This document shows positions 32,966 to 44,754 of a stretch of 64,000 nt of DNA, one piece after another (position 1 is the stretch's first letter; every line of letters starts with the position of its first letter). The stretch lies in contig NC_088867.1 of NCBI RefSeq assembly GCF_032884065.1, positions 28,081,507-28,145,506 on the forward strand. Direction: 5' to 3'. The DNA comes from Artemia franciscana. Its lineage: Eukaryota > Arthropoda > Branchiopoda > Anostraca > Artemiidae. The notes beneath the pieces are model-generated. The model ran no database searches, was not told the origin of the DNA, and was given only the letters and a program-made list of their open reading frames with translations. The position numbers and the translations under genes are program-made.

Positions 32966-35900
32966 ATTTTTGCTCTGTTTAAACAACATGGCCAGTTTTA
33001 TCCAATATATGATTTAGACTACATTTCCATAACAACACTTTGAGAAAAAGACTCATTTGGTGTCTTTGCTTTTGAACAGAATTTGTCTTTGACATGAAAC
33101 TGGATACTTTTAAATAGGGTCCAACCAGTAAGGGTTTCTGGGGTCTGATGCTGATACAATGCCAATAAATTCCCATCAGGAAATTACCTAAAGATTAAAC
33201 CCTGCATTCTCTGCCTGTATTCATACACACATGTTTCTCCCTGGTCTATTACATCCTGAAGAACAGCCCCATTAGTTCACTGTGGATTCTGAATAATGCA
33301 AAAATGTTTACTTAGAAAAGATATAGAAAAACAATTAAACCAAATCTAGTATGGAAAGTGCTTAATAAGTCCAGTCCAACTGGGGCAAGTTGTAGTGCAG
33401 GAAGCACAGCTTTTCAGCATTTTCTCCTTTCAGAGCCATTATAAATGTTCCCAACTATGCTGAAAACTATTTTGCTTGGGATAGAAGAGGTAAACAGCAG
33501 AGATACTTCTCAGCAAGTTGTACCAGTCTCTTTAAATGACAGCTATTATTTCACCACCTCTAATGGACAGCTTTTTTCCTGTCAATGACAGCCTCACTCA
33601 TGTATCTTTCCAGTTCCTGATTAATATTACCTCCTGACTCTTCTTTCTCACTTGTTGAAGTTACAAGCATGTTATCAAACAGACAGTCAGTCAAGCTTGC
33701 TGTGCCTACCCTCCTTAGTTTTGGGTTTTCCTCCTCCTATGTTGCAGTGAATGATTTTGTTTCTTTCAATTTCTGACTCTGTCTTTCTTTTTTTAGCCAC
33801 TTTTTAGTGTTACTGAGTGTCTCTTGATCTAGGGGTTGAATCTATTGGGGTTGATCTATTGGTAAACATGCTAGCTAAAATTATTCTGCATATTATAAAG
33901 CAAAAATTTTTACTGAACATGTTGCCTTCTCTACAGGTCCTTCTCTAGGCATATACTTTATTTATATCTTTTAATTTCATCAATTTAAATTGTACAGAAT
34001 TACCACCACCTAAAAAATCCTTTGACTATGTTAAGCTGTATTTTGACTTGCACTAGATTCAAAATTAAGTGATTATGTTGTGATTTTTGCCATCTAATTT
34101 GTAGTTTTCTGCAATGAGCCAAACTATGGTGGCAATACCTTGCAGGGTCCCTGATGTTAGTAGCCAACACCTTTTAATTAAGTAACCATCTAGCCACTGG
34201 TTGTCCTGCTCAGTGTCTGGCCATCAGATGGGGTATTTAGTGGGGATACAATGCCAAACTGAAAGCACCAAAAGTAATAGGCATTTCTGAAAGTGGCAGA
34301 GGAGAGTGATGATTCTTGATTGATGCTAACGGACATTTTATTGGTCGTGTATGGTCAACACCTCCATCAAGTGCAGATACCCAAACTTGCTCAAGCCAAA
34401 ATAGGAGACTGTCCAATTTTTTGGTAAATAATCTTATACTTTATCAGTAAAGGTTGGCTGATAAGGTGACAAGTAAAATGAGAGACAGAGTTGGCATATC
34501 CACATGGTGACACTAAAACTAAAGGACAGCTCAGACAGCATTTGTAAAGTAGATAAAGTTGTTTGCAAAGTTTTTAGAGTTGCTTTGTTAACCATCTGTA
34601 AACCTTTACATGAGCAAGCATTAAAGTAAAACTATAGTTAACTTATTTTTTAAAGTTCATAAAGTTGACCAATAGGGAAAGAGCTCCAGAGCAAAATATT
34701 TTAATCTGATTTGGAATTGTGGAGTCAGGAAACTGAAGATATGGTGATTTCTCTAGTCTGAGAAAAGCTTATCATATACAAGTCTTCTCAAGGAAAACAC
34801 AAAGACAGGATCTGCATTGAAAACATATTCAAAGAGATCAGCACTGTTATGTACCATCAGTTTACAGGTGAGTTGAACACTACTTTTGTTGAATGGTGTT
34901 GTGACTTGACAACACCTTTACAAACTAAGAGGAGTGGTAGGAAGTTTTTCTTAAGCATGGAAAAGTATAGTAGAAATCAGTGCTTTGGAATTTAGTTTCA
35001 ATATTTTGCACAAAATATCTAGGGTGCTATGGGACTGAATTCTTGCCAGGATTTTTGGCACCACTGTCAACTTCACATGACAATAGGAAAAACCAGGAAA
35101 TCTTAATATGCTTAATCCTGAAAACTAAATATTTGACAAGCCCTTATGCCTCATTAAACTATACTCACATCCCAAGCTCCTTATTTACTTCAAGACTTTT
35201 TCTCCGAAATATGAAATGCTTCAGAAATTTGAATAGTTTGCTGCTCAAAACGCACTTAAAGTATAAGGCTCGTAAGAGCGGTGAAAACTACACACTTTGC
35301 AAACGGCTTCACTAACTTTACGAAAACCGTCTGAGCCGCCCTTAAGGCTGTTGTGGAGAAAATAGTGCGTTGATTATAGGCTACGGCACGGGTGCCTTGG
35401 ACTTGATGCCACGCACAAACTTCACTTTAACAATGTGGGAAATATCAACAGTACACTCGATAAAATCACGGGTCCTTCATGCCCAGAAGACATAAGGGTG
35501 AAATAGTGCGTTTTGTTTGATCCTCTTAGCCTCAGCTTTATCAAAAAGAAACTCAAGATGTTCAAAAGTAGTCCGTATTTACTGCAAAAATTATCTCAAG
35601 AGGGAATCAATCCCCCTGGGTGGATCAAATACCTACAACGGCATACTTTTGATTTCTTGAGGAGCAAAACAAGCTTTGAGAAAAAAGTTCTTTTCTTTTT
35701 ACAGCTTCTGAAGGATGATTGATACTTGCTGCCGACGACTAGCATGTGCTAACCTGCCCCATCCTCTTCTGTGAGAGCCTAGAGTTGCATACCTAAGCTT
35801 TTTTGAAGTTCTTGGGATGCACTCTCCAATGGAATTGAGAGGAATAACTGGACACCACCAAAAAAGGCTCATCTACAAAGAAGAAAAGGGATAGACAAAC

Positions 35901-37700
35901 CTTATCTTAAAATATCACGCCCAAAGGGATACGAATTGTCCAAAGGGCTTGGGCTCATGATGGACAAAATTCCCTAATGAAATTTCAAGCACAGAAAAGG
36001 CCTCTTCTGCCAAAATAAATAACAAGCTTTGCAAAGGCTGCAAAACTAGTCCTATTCAGACGGATGGACAGTATCAATGGAACCTTGAAAGAAGAAGACG
36101 TCCATTGCACGATACGTATACTGGGCAATAAATCTTGTGTGGGAATGATTTTCACATATACATTTTTTCCGCTATATTAAGTCAGTTTGATCAAAGTCCG
36201 ATGTTAAGATGAGAAAACGCTCGTGTGGTCAAAGTAGGTAATAAATAGAGCTGAGATTTGATTTACCCGATCCTGCCACCATGAGATACAGCTCCTAAAT
36301 AAAGCTTCTGTGCGGAAGACCCTTTGTATAGGATGCCAGAAAACCTAGTCGACTGTAAGGTGGCATGCAAAAGGTCCTTTGGGAGGTAGAAAATAAGTAC
36401 CATCAGAGCTCATGCCAAAGTAGAGGTGAAATACATTCATTTAGCCATTAAGGTGGTCCTGGTTGGCGACATTGAGAAGAATAATTTTTGATTTCCAATC
36501 AGGATGAGCGAGCATATATTTCATAACCACTTCCTAAAAGCACAGCTGAGTTATCTTGCAAAGATGCAGACACGACGTTACTTTTTTACCTTCACCCAAA
36601 GCTTAAGCTCTTTAAGTTCCAGCATATGGGCAAATAAGACTAGAATACAAGTAGAATAATTTGTGTTGATGCCCGGTGGCTTCGTATATCCTCGCAGGGC
36701 ATCTGGCAAAGTGCAACGGATTCGGAGCCCTGGACCGTTGCAAATCAAGTAACTGGAAGATCAAGAATGCCAAACTCATTGAGATGTTGAGGTAAGTATA
36801 GCTCCAGAGCGTACATTTATACTCCTGAAAGCTTAGAAACTTTAATATTATATCCGATAACCCTAAAATGTTTATCTAGTATTATTATTATTATTAAGAT
36901 GTTGAATCCTAGGATGCTATAATCTATCAGACGCTATGGGAGAGTTCAAATATAAACGAAAGAGCATATGAGCTTCTAAAATGCCTGATCGGATAGAATC
37001 TTGCCTGATATACTTGGAGCTTGACGCCCACTTTCATAACAAGAAGAAAAAAAAAGAGTTGTTAGATTTGACACTAGTTTCTTCCCAATATGGTGTTTGG
37101 CTTGAGAATTTTTTGAGTGGTCTACCATCATTCTTGGATTATCAAATTGTTTATTTATTGTCGTTGTTAAAAAAGCTAAAAAATGGGACATAATAAAATA
37201 AATATACTCACTTGCATTACATTGCTAACAAAAGACCTTGAGAATTTACCTTCTAACCAAAGTTACACTGAGAATGACGTGATGAAGAGGAGGATAGGCT
37301 TACAGAAAGTATGAAAAATACTTTCAATCCAGTATTCCCAGAAAGAAACGGAGGAAAAAGGAAGAAACAAATAGTTGGTGGACTTCGGAAATAACTCAGA
37401 GCTTTTGAGAATTGTAATCCAAGCGCAATCCAATGACTCAGGAAACTGAGAAATATACTCAGATTACCCAAGACTCTTTAAAAAGGAAATAGGGAAAGAA
37501 AAAGATAATCTCATGAATCAATTTCGCTAAAAACATGGAATTGGAAAGGGCTAGTTGAAAGCCAGAAAAGGCTTCAAAAAAGGACACAAAAAAGGACATT
37601 TTCTAGTGAAATGTGCATTCCATTCCGTTGAATCTTACTACATAAACTTAGGTAATAAGGGAAAGCTTTAATGTCTGATCAAGCACAATTTGCTACCAGT
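32966..37700. other. intergenic region upstream of GAS41, no supported gene
   Basis: Nearly 5 kb between the divergent genes. Two plus-strand frames stand out slightly: 34980-35315 (Leu/Lys-rich) and 35513-35722 (KKKLKMFKSSPYLLQKLSQE then a PPGWIKYLQRHTFDFLRSK line). Neither has ATG context, neighbours or a motif I recognise; they may be fragments of an unknown element. An ATT microsatellite of five units lies near 36880. Confidence 0.35.
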
Positions 37701-37759
37701 TATTAGAGGTAAATGCTCCTAATTGCTTTTCGTTATAGATATGGACATATTTGTCTTAC

Positions 37760-37909
37760 TAAACATTTCACCCCTACTTTGTCTGTTGTTGATTTTCGGA
37801 TGACTTTTATTGCAAATTGCAATTTTGCAATTTTCGCCTTTTCTTGTAATTCTGCTTTAGTAAGGAAACGCGGTAAATTTCGAAATCTTGACTCGTTCGC
37901 TTTTTTTTC
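37760..37909 (-). CDS. possible exon of an unknown minus-strand gene
   Basis: An open frame of about 50 codons bounded by a good acceptor (TTTGCTTCAG, minus strand, ending near 37910) and a consensus donor (GTAAGA at 37759). The frame is Lys/Arg-rich: SRFRNLPRFLTKAELQEKAK, then LQFAIKVIRKSTTDKVG. It lies 50 bases from the GAS41 start on the opposite strand. I do not recognise the product and no neighbouring exon was found. It could equally be chance. Listed only because both splice signals and composition look exon-like. Confidence 0.22.
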
Positions 37910-37959
37910 TGAAGCAAAGGTTATCTTGGGCAACTTAGTTGTCCAACAGAGACGCAATA

Positions 37960-37995
37960 ATGACCGATAATCCAGAGCTATCGATAAAAGCAAAA
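37960..37995 (+). CDS. YEATS4: GAS41/YEATS4 exon 1 (start codon)
   Basis: ATG at 37960 gives MTDNPELSIKAK in 12 codons, then donor GTTAGT at 37996. Phase 0 joins it to [12 protein letters not shown] of the next exon, so the junction reads [15 protein letters not shown], parallel to the VK-GVTIVKPIVYGN known in GAS41. The usual EFGPDSGGR lead-in of insect and human proteins is not present. The exon was chosen by start codon, phase and donor, and by KAK aligning with RVK; other short first exons in the 5.9-kb interval cannot be excluded. Confidence 0.65.
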
Positions 37996-38469
37996 GTTAG
38001 TCTTATGGTTTACTACCCAATATAAGTGTTCATTTTATTGTTGGAAAACAGAGAGGAGTAAGGCCTTGGGTTTTTGCCAAGTTTGAGCTATGAACTGTAA
38101 TTTTCAGTAGAATGCTTGGGATGATTTTTTAAATTCTTTCATGAAAATCATATATAATTTATTTCAGTGGTTTTACAATCATAGATCTAGCCCAGGCTAG
38201 CCTAGGCTACTGAAACATAGTAATTACTGATATACCAGCCACCTGATGATGAGCCAAGGTGTATATTAGGCTATTTAAAAGTGTTTTGAGGATTTAAAGT
38301 ATTTTATTGTGCTCACTTCTCATCAACAGTTGGCTCAAAACTAAAAATAGCTTATGCTACACAGGACCATAGCCTATTTAAAGTTTTGATGCTTCTATAT
38401 TCATACCATAGGAAGAAGGGTCAGTTTTTTTTAAAGAAATAATCTTTATGAGGACAACTTTTATTTATT

Positions 38470-39122
38470 ACAAAATAAGGTAAAATTCTAGTTAATTGAC
38501 TTCTTGCTATCTCAGAAAGGGTTTAGGTCAGGAAAATGAAACTTTCAGGGATGGGTCTACAGGCTAAAGTATGTCCTGGGAAGGTATTTTAAAGTACCCA
38601 CCTCCAATCCTTCTCCCTCTAGAGGGCCTTGAAATTTGCCTACATGACAGGTCTATACCTATTGAAATTTTGACAGAAAAACATTTTACCTTAATTTTCA
38701 GTTACTAGTTGCTTTTTCTCTGCCTTTAGTTCTGAAAATGCAATTCCTGTTATTTGAGTAGAATTTTGAGCCAAATCAATGTGTTTTTTTTCAAAATTTA
38801 GGGAATGTATTTGCATATCTTTAAAACCTTATGAAATGGAATTCAGCAAAGTTTTGAAGCTGAAAACAATTTTGTTGTACTTCAATTAAGCAGAAGATCT
38901 ATTTTGCAAGGTTTTACTTTTATAACATACACATTTTTAAAGGTCATCAAAGGACAGGGCCCTTTAGAGGAAGAAGGAGTGGAGGTAGCCTAGTTACTTT
39001 AAAATACCTTCCCAGGACATACTTTAGTCTGTAGAGTCATCCCTGAAAGTTCCATGTTCCTAACCTAAACCCTTTCTGAGATAGCAAGAAGTAAATTAAC
39101 TAGAATTTTACCCAAAATAACA
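38470..39122. mobile_element. palindromic MITE-like element in GAS41 intron 1
   Basis: Left arm 38470-38636 and right arm 38950-39122 are near-perfect inverted copies of about 170 bases: TAAAATTCTAGTTAATTGAC, CTATCTCAGAAAGGGTTTAG and AGTATGTCCTGGGAAGGTAT on the left, their complements on the right. The centre of about 310 bases is AT-rich and non-coding. No target duplication was fixed. Transcribed as part of GAS41 pre-mRNA it would form a long hairpin. Confidence 0.88.
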
Positions 39123-39874
39123 TAACTTGTGACAGGCTAAATAATTTGAGAATCAAATAGGCCTAGGCTATTTGTATGTTTCTGAGAATCAAATATTTGT
39201 ATATAAGGGTATCAAGTAGATTAAGTAAACTAACTGGGTATAGGAAATAAATATAATCCTTTGGTAGGCCTATGTTGATGTTAAATCACATCAGTTCAGT
39301 TTTGAGAAAAAAAATAGCTCAGTGATAATTTAGTGACCACCTGGGCCTACTGGTAAATCCTAGGCTGAGGCTAAATCCAATTTAAAAATGGCAATAGAAT
39401 CTACAAACTTTTGTATATAGCCAAGGGCTATACATAACCCTGTTAGGGGGGAGGGGGTGAGAGGCTAAGATGCAACATAACAGTATTGATTATCATATAG
39501 ATGATTATAACAGCATTGATGGAAATAACATTGATTGGTTAATTGATTTTTCTTGTCTGATTTCTATTCTGTAATGTAGATTAGCCCAGTCTAGTTTATC
39601 ATGTTTTTTTGGTAAAGTTGGAGATATAATATCTTAACCCTTTTCCATGACAAAGAAAATAATAGAAAAGGGTAAAATTTTTAAGGATCCATGAAGGGCT
39701 TCAAAATGAATTTCAAAGTAAAGCAATTATTATATTTGGAAAGAGTATAAAAATGCCATTTGGTAGTATATTCACTTAATTTGTAGCTCAGTAGCAGTAA
39801 GATCTCCACCTTTACCCTTTTCTGAAATAAAAGCTATGGCTAGAATTTACTTTATTACATTAAAAAAAAACTTT

Positions 39875-40010
39875 ACCTTAAATTGCATGTCCAACAGGAT
39901 AAGGTAGTAATGATCATCCTGTGGAATATCTTGCTGGTGGTGTGACATGGCTATAGTTTGGCATTGTTGGTTAGCCTACACTCTGTATTGGTTATATCCC
40001 AGTTCCTCCC
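39875..40010 (-). pseudogene. LINE 3'-end fragment
   Basis: Shares its order with 42829-42960: TTACCTTAAATTGCATGTCC, AGGATAAGGTAGTA, ATCCTGTGG and CTTGCTGGTGGTG. The longer copy reads as the C-terminus of a LINE on the minus strand, so this is a second, short copy of the same 3' end. Confidence 0.55.
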
Positions 40011-40019
40011 CCCTCAATG

Positions 40020-40575
40020 CTTAGATGTATTGTTTAACCATAGACAAAACTTTGACTATATAAAGGCATTCTATAAAGTTAGTCATGCATCACTTGAGGC
40101 CAAATGTGGTGTAGTATGGCTCCACAAAGCTGTCATTGATTTAGTTACTGAGTTCCTGTATGACTGTTCAATCTGTTATTATTATGGGATCAGGAGGACA
40201 CATCTATTTGTCAGAATTAATATAATCTTGAACAGCAAACCCTAAAGGACAGTCCTGACGCCAATCATCTTCACCATTTACATTAATAATGCACCTGAAA
40301 GAAAAAAAAAAACAAAAAAAAAACTCACCCTTTTTGCTGATGACTCAAAACAAATAGATCCAGTATACAATGATGTTGACAAAAGCATTGCTCTCTAAAT
40401 TAACCTGGATGTGCTGATGGCATGGGCTTCAACCTGGCCTCCTTAATTCAACATTGATAAGTGCAGCAACGTCCACTTTGGGTCTTGCAACCCCAAGACT
40501 GCATATTTTCTTAGGGAGGATAACAATGTAAATTAACAGATTCTTGGAGTATAAAAAGAACAAGACCTTTTGCAT
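40020..40575 (+). pseudogene. reverse transcriptase fragment (jockey-like), truncated
   Basis: YIKAFYKVSHASLEAKCGVV (the D-F-KAFD-V box, eroded), then LVTEFLYD, VLTPIIFTIYINNAPE, and after an A-run TLFADDSKQIDPVYND (the catalytic FADD box) and an FNIDKCSNVHFGS line. It stops abruptly where the next LINE begins near 40580. It is a separate family from the following element, since catalytic boxes appear twice. Confidence 0.8.
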
Positions 40576-40579
40576 CATT

Positions 40580-42757
40580 GTTCATTTCCAACACCCCATA
40601 CCTCCAAATTATGGGTAGAATTCAGTTCTAGTTGGCTCTATAAAAATAGGCAAACTCTTCCTCGAGAAATTCTACAAGCTATTAGTGAAAAAAATTATCA
40701 GTGGCGTGAGTATATTAAAATAAGAAGCACTGAGTCATGGATAAGATATAAAAGAGCAAGAAATAGAGCAACTTGGCTTCTTTGGACAAATCATGAGTGA
40801 CTTGAATCTTCTGTCATTGCATCAGCTCAAAGTTGCCCAAAAAGGCTTTGGAAATATCTAAGAAAAAACCAGACATCACAGTCCCCATCCTCAACTTCAT
40901 TCACTGACCCTGAAACACAGACAAATATAGATGATGATAATGAAAAAGCTGAACATTTTAATTAACTTTTTTCATCTGTTTTTACACAACCTCACAACAA
41001 AACTCCTATTCATCCTAATTTTTCTACCAATTTCACAATAGATTTTGATGATTCTGACTTTGATGATCAACAAGTTTTTGAGGTCTTGAAGCATCTTGAC
41101 ACAAATAAATCACCAGATATTCATGAATTTTCAAACCATATGATCCAAGAGCTTGCAACAGTACTCACTGAACCACTGACACATTTGTATAATCTGTGTC
41201 TGGCGTCTGGTACTTGCCCTTTGGCATGAAAAAAAGCAATAATTAAACCCCTGTATAAAAGTGGCACAAAAACGCAATTTAAAAACTATAGACCAATATC
41301 AAACACTTCAATTTTTTCCAGAGTTATGGAAAAACTAATTGTCAAGAGAATACAAAATTATTTCGAATTGAATCTTCTTTGGCATCCATCTCAACACGGA
41401 TTCCGTAAAAAACGTTCATGTAATACACAGCTTTTGGAAGTAATTACTGACTTCTATAGGATGGCAGATGAAGTTCTCAGGTTTGATTGCATCTATATAA
41501 ATTTTTCTAAGGCATTTGATAAAATTTCCATTCTGCTTTTACTTCAAAAGTGTGAGGTATATCACCTTGGTGCCAGAACGTTGAATTGGATTGGTGATTA
41601 TCTAACAGGCAGGACGCAGAAAGTGATTGTAGGTGATGCTTTGTCCTCTGCTGAGATAGTTTTAAGTGGTGTTCCACAAGGTAGTTGCCTTGGTCCAGTA
41701 CTTTTCTGCCTTTTCATCAATGACTTGCCTCTTGTTGTCCACCATTCCACAATTAAAATGTACGGAGATGATGTAAAGCTCTACCACTCCTTGACAAATT
41801 CAGATGAAGCTTCGTTGCTTCAAAAAGACTTGGATGAAGTGCACAATTGGTGTAATCCTAACTCTATGTTTGTCAACGAAAATAAATGTAGGGTTGTCCA
41901 TTACTTTGGCAAAGTAGAACAAAGTTACCAATACCATCTTGCTGGACATTCAATCTTACCTGTTGAAAATGTCCGTGACCTTGGTGTTCATTTTGATTCT
42001 AGTCTTAGGTTTGACAAGCATGTCTCTGAAGTAACTCGTAAGGCAAACTATCAGCTATTATGTCTTAGACGGAATTTCCGTAAGTTTAATCTCTGTTCAT
42101 TCATTGCCATTTATAAATCAACAGTTCGACCTATACTCGAATACAATTCGTCAGTATGGTATCCATTGAATAAAAATGACAGAGCAAGGGTTGAAAAAAT
42201 ACAGCAAAGAGCAACTAAGCTTGTACCTTATTTGAAACATTTGCCATATGAAAATAGACTGCACAGGCTAGGATTGTCAAGTCTTCAATTCCGAAGGGAT
42301 AGGGCAGACATTATTAACACATTCCGTATAATCAAAGGCATTGACAATATAAGTACATCACAGTTCTTCACATTTAATGACACTAACAGGACCCGTTATC
42401 ACCCACATAAATTGTACCCCTCACTTTCAAAAAGGAAAATAGGCCAACATTCATTTTACAGCAGGGTGTGGAAGCCATGGAATGACCTTCCACCTAAAAC
42501 ATTTCTAACAGACAACATAAATAAATTCAAAACAAGACTAGCAGAAACAAATTTTCAAAGTAAATCATTTTTAAATAATTTATAGTATTAGTTGTCAGTG
42601 TTTGTTGTAGTCGTTAATTTCATTGATTTATATGTGTGTACTATGTTGTCAGTTGTATTATGTATTATGTTGTCATAACTTCTATTTATTATATTTATTG
42701 CGACAAGCTTGAAAGCTTACCGTATTTGGTATTAATAAATAAATAAATAAAAAAAAA
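40580..42757 (+). mobile_element. jockey/CR1-type LINE, 5'-truncated, good 3' end
   Basis: Starts inside ORF2 (WLYKNRQTLPREILQAIS) and runs to a 3' tail of AATAAATAAATAAATAAAAA at 42736-42757. The linker to the RT has two or three stops (40797, 40961, 41227); the remainder, 41326-42585, is fully open. 3' tails of short tandem repeats are characteristic of this LINE group. It lies in GAS41 intron 1, in the sense direction. Confidence 0.9.
41326..42585 (+). pseudogene. reverse transcriptase of jockey-type LINE, long open frame
   Basis: A 419-codon open frame. It begins MEKLIVKRIQNYFELN and SQHGFRKKRSCNTQLLEV (palm/finger motifs), then INFSKAFDKI at residues about 58-67 (Asn instead of the catalytic Asp, usually DFSKAFD), GVPQGSCLGPVLFCLFINDL, KMYGDDVKLY (YGDD at residues 146-149; FADD is usual), VRDLGVHFDSSLRF, STVRPILEYNSSVWYP, the thumb, and a C-terminal HSFYSRVWKPWNDLPPKTF. 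Loss of the first catalytic Asp makes it inactive despite the open frame. No endonuclease is in frame. Confidence 0.9.
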
Positions 42758-42828
42758 GAAGCAGAGCTAAATTGTTTTCAAATAGGGCAGTGTCACTTTG
42801 GGATTCTCTGAGTAAAAAAAAACTATTA

Positions 42829-43180
42829 CCTTACCTTAAATCACATTTGCCAGCAAGATAAGGTGGTAGATCCTCCTGTAGTTCTTGCTGGTGGTGAGTG
42901 ATGTAATTATGTTGGCTTAGCTTCCTAGTCCAGCCTCTACTCAGCCCTTTCCCAGTCCCTGTTGACTCCAGCCTTGAAGGAGTGGGGAGCCTCAGCTTGG
43001 ATGGTAGACTTGGATAGGCTATTCCAGAGGAGGACCACCCAAATGGAAAAGAAGCCATGTCGTTTCCTTCTCTGACATCCATGCAGGTGAAGCTTTAGAC
43101 TGTGACCTCTTGAATTGTTAGCCAGGGAGGGGGTGAAGATCTGGTTCAGGTGACCGGATTTGAAATATTACTTCTTAATC
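42829..43180 (-). pseudogene. LINE ORF2 C-terminal fragment
   Basis: On the minus strand it reads FFSIWVVLLWNSLSKST then HSFKAGVNRDWE, the WNSLP...SFK-LD--W ending found at the C-terminus of jockey/CR1 LINEs, with several stops. Beyond it the sequence AACTACAGGAGGATCTACCA and TTTAAGGTAAGGTAATAG forms the tail. Confidence 0.65.
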
Positions 43181-43907
43181 TCTCACCACATCCAAAAAAG
43201 GTGTAAATACCAATTGGTTAGTAAGCCATGGAAACTATACTAGGAAGCTCCTTAAAATGTAGTGAGATTATGACAAATGGCATTGAGCAAAGCTAGATTA
43301 GTTGTGATACACTACAACTTGTTGTGCTCTACTACATGGCTACACTTGATTTTAAGGTGCTGTTCTGCCATAGATTCAACTTTTGACTGTTGGAGTATGC
43401 CTAGCCTAGACTTGGCACATACCTCAATGGTAGCAGCTTATGATGGATTAAATTGTAGAGTGCTACCAATCATTATTGTGGATGTTTCTCTGCAAATCTT
43501 GTGTTTAGTATATTTATTGTGTCAAGATCACCCCATGGCATAATCTACAGGTGCAGTTTCACCTTGTCATTCGCAAGTGTAATGTAAGGTAATTTAAGTT
43601 AGTAATACAGTGATACCTCTATTAGCAGTTGCCAGGTTTTGTGCAAATTTGACCCTTTTGGGCTTGTGATAGCCCCTTTGTTAAAATTTATCTTATATTA
43701 TGTTCTATTTTTTGTTCTTATCTTATGTTCTATTTTTTCACTGCTTCCTGTTTTTAAAGTTTAAAAGCTCTTCAACTGGAGAAAGGGGTCCCTGTAGGAG
43801 GAGCTCTTGGCAAAACACTTAATTAGTTTTTATAGTAAACACCACCTAACCAACATAGCCAAACAAAAGAAATAAAGGTATGACTTCAGAATATATTGTT
43901 TTTTCAG
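43181..43907. other. GAS41 intron 1, nothing recognised
   Basis: No supported gene; ordinary AT-rich sequence up to the acceptor at 43906. Confidence 0.4.
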
Positions 43908-44051
43908 GGTGTTGCTGTAATCAAGAAAATTGTATATGGCAACACAGCAAAGTCATTTGGCAAGAAAAGAGAAGAGGATGGCCACACACATCAATGGACA
44001 GTTTATCTCAAACCATTTGTGAATGAGGATATGTCTCTTTATATAAAAAAA
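43908..44051 (+). CDS. YEATS4: GAS41/YEATS4 exon 2 (YEATS domain, first half)
   Basis: 48 codons after acceptor TTTTTTCAG (AG 43906-43907), ending at donor GTAAAT (44052). Reads [20 protein letters not shown], then [17 protein letters not shown] and [22 protein letters not shown] is the GAS41 hallmark; the two His of GHTH fall at residues 38 and 40 of the predicted protein, in the loop that lines the acyl-lysine pocket. Confidence 0.97.
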
Positions 44052-44159
44052 GTAAATCAAGCTCTTCTAGCTAATCAAATAAGGCAATGTGACTTAAATA
44101 AAGCTTATTTGTTTTCTTTATTCAAGAATGGGTTATTCAAACTGTTCAAGCCATAGAAA

Positions 44160-44750
44160 TTCTTGATGCCAATACACTTAGATAAGTTTGTAAATTCTTT
44201 TTAAGAAGTTTTTTATTTATCTTCTCTGGAGTGTTCTTGAGGGCAGGGGGTGCCTCAACCCCAGACCCCTTGGATGTGGCTTTGTCCATAAGTTAGTCTC
44301 TTAATGAGTAATTTGTATTTGTTCAATTGCTCATTGATTATGGTCAACCTAGTGAAATTAAACCTGCATGGGGTTTTACTTGGTCTTTCTTTCTCTTTTG
44401 CTGTGAATTAATTTGGTTTCATTGACAAGAGTGATGGGAACTGTCAAGTAGTTTAGATTCAAGCTTAAATCATGTTTCTGAAATAAACAGGACAATAGGA
44501 AGCAAACATATACTTCCTATTTAAAATATATATGGGTTATAGATCTTTGTTTGATTGATGTGCATACTGAACTGAAATAAAGATTGTAAGATAAAAAATT
44601 ATCAAACAACAACACTCCTATTAATGTACAATACAAATGGATTTCAAGGAACATTCTTGAATACAAAACTAGAGTCTCAAAGCATTTAAATCATTAAAAC
44701 AGGGTGTTAACTCAATGCTGATTAGTTTAATGACTTGTACTTTGTTCTGT
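44160..44750. other. GAS41 intron 2, nothing recognised
   Basis: No feature supported before the RTE fragment. Confidence 0.35.
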
Positions 44751-44754
44751 AGTT

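Noticed and set aside
34980-35722. A gene in the intergenic region from two Leu/Lys-rich frames
   Set aside because: No start context, splice signals or motif that I recognise; left as unassigned.
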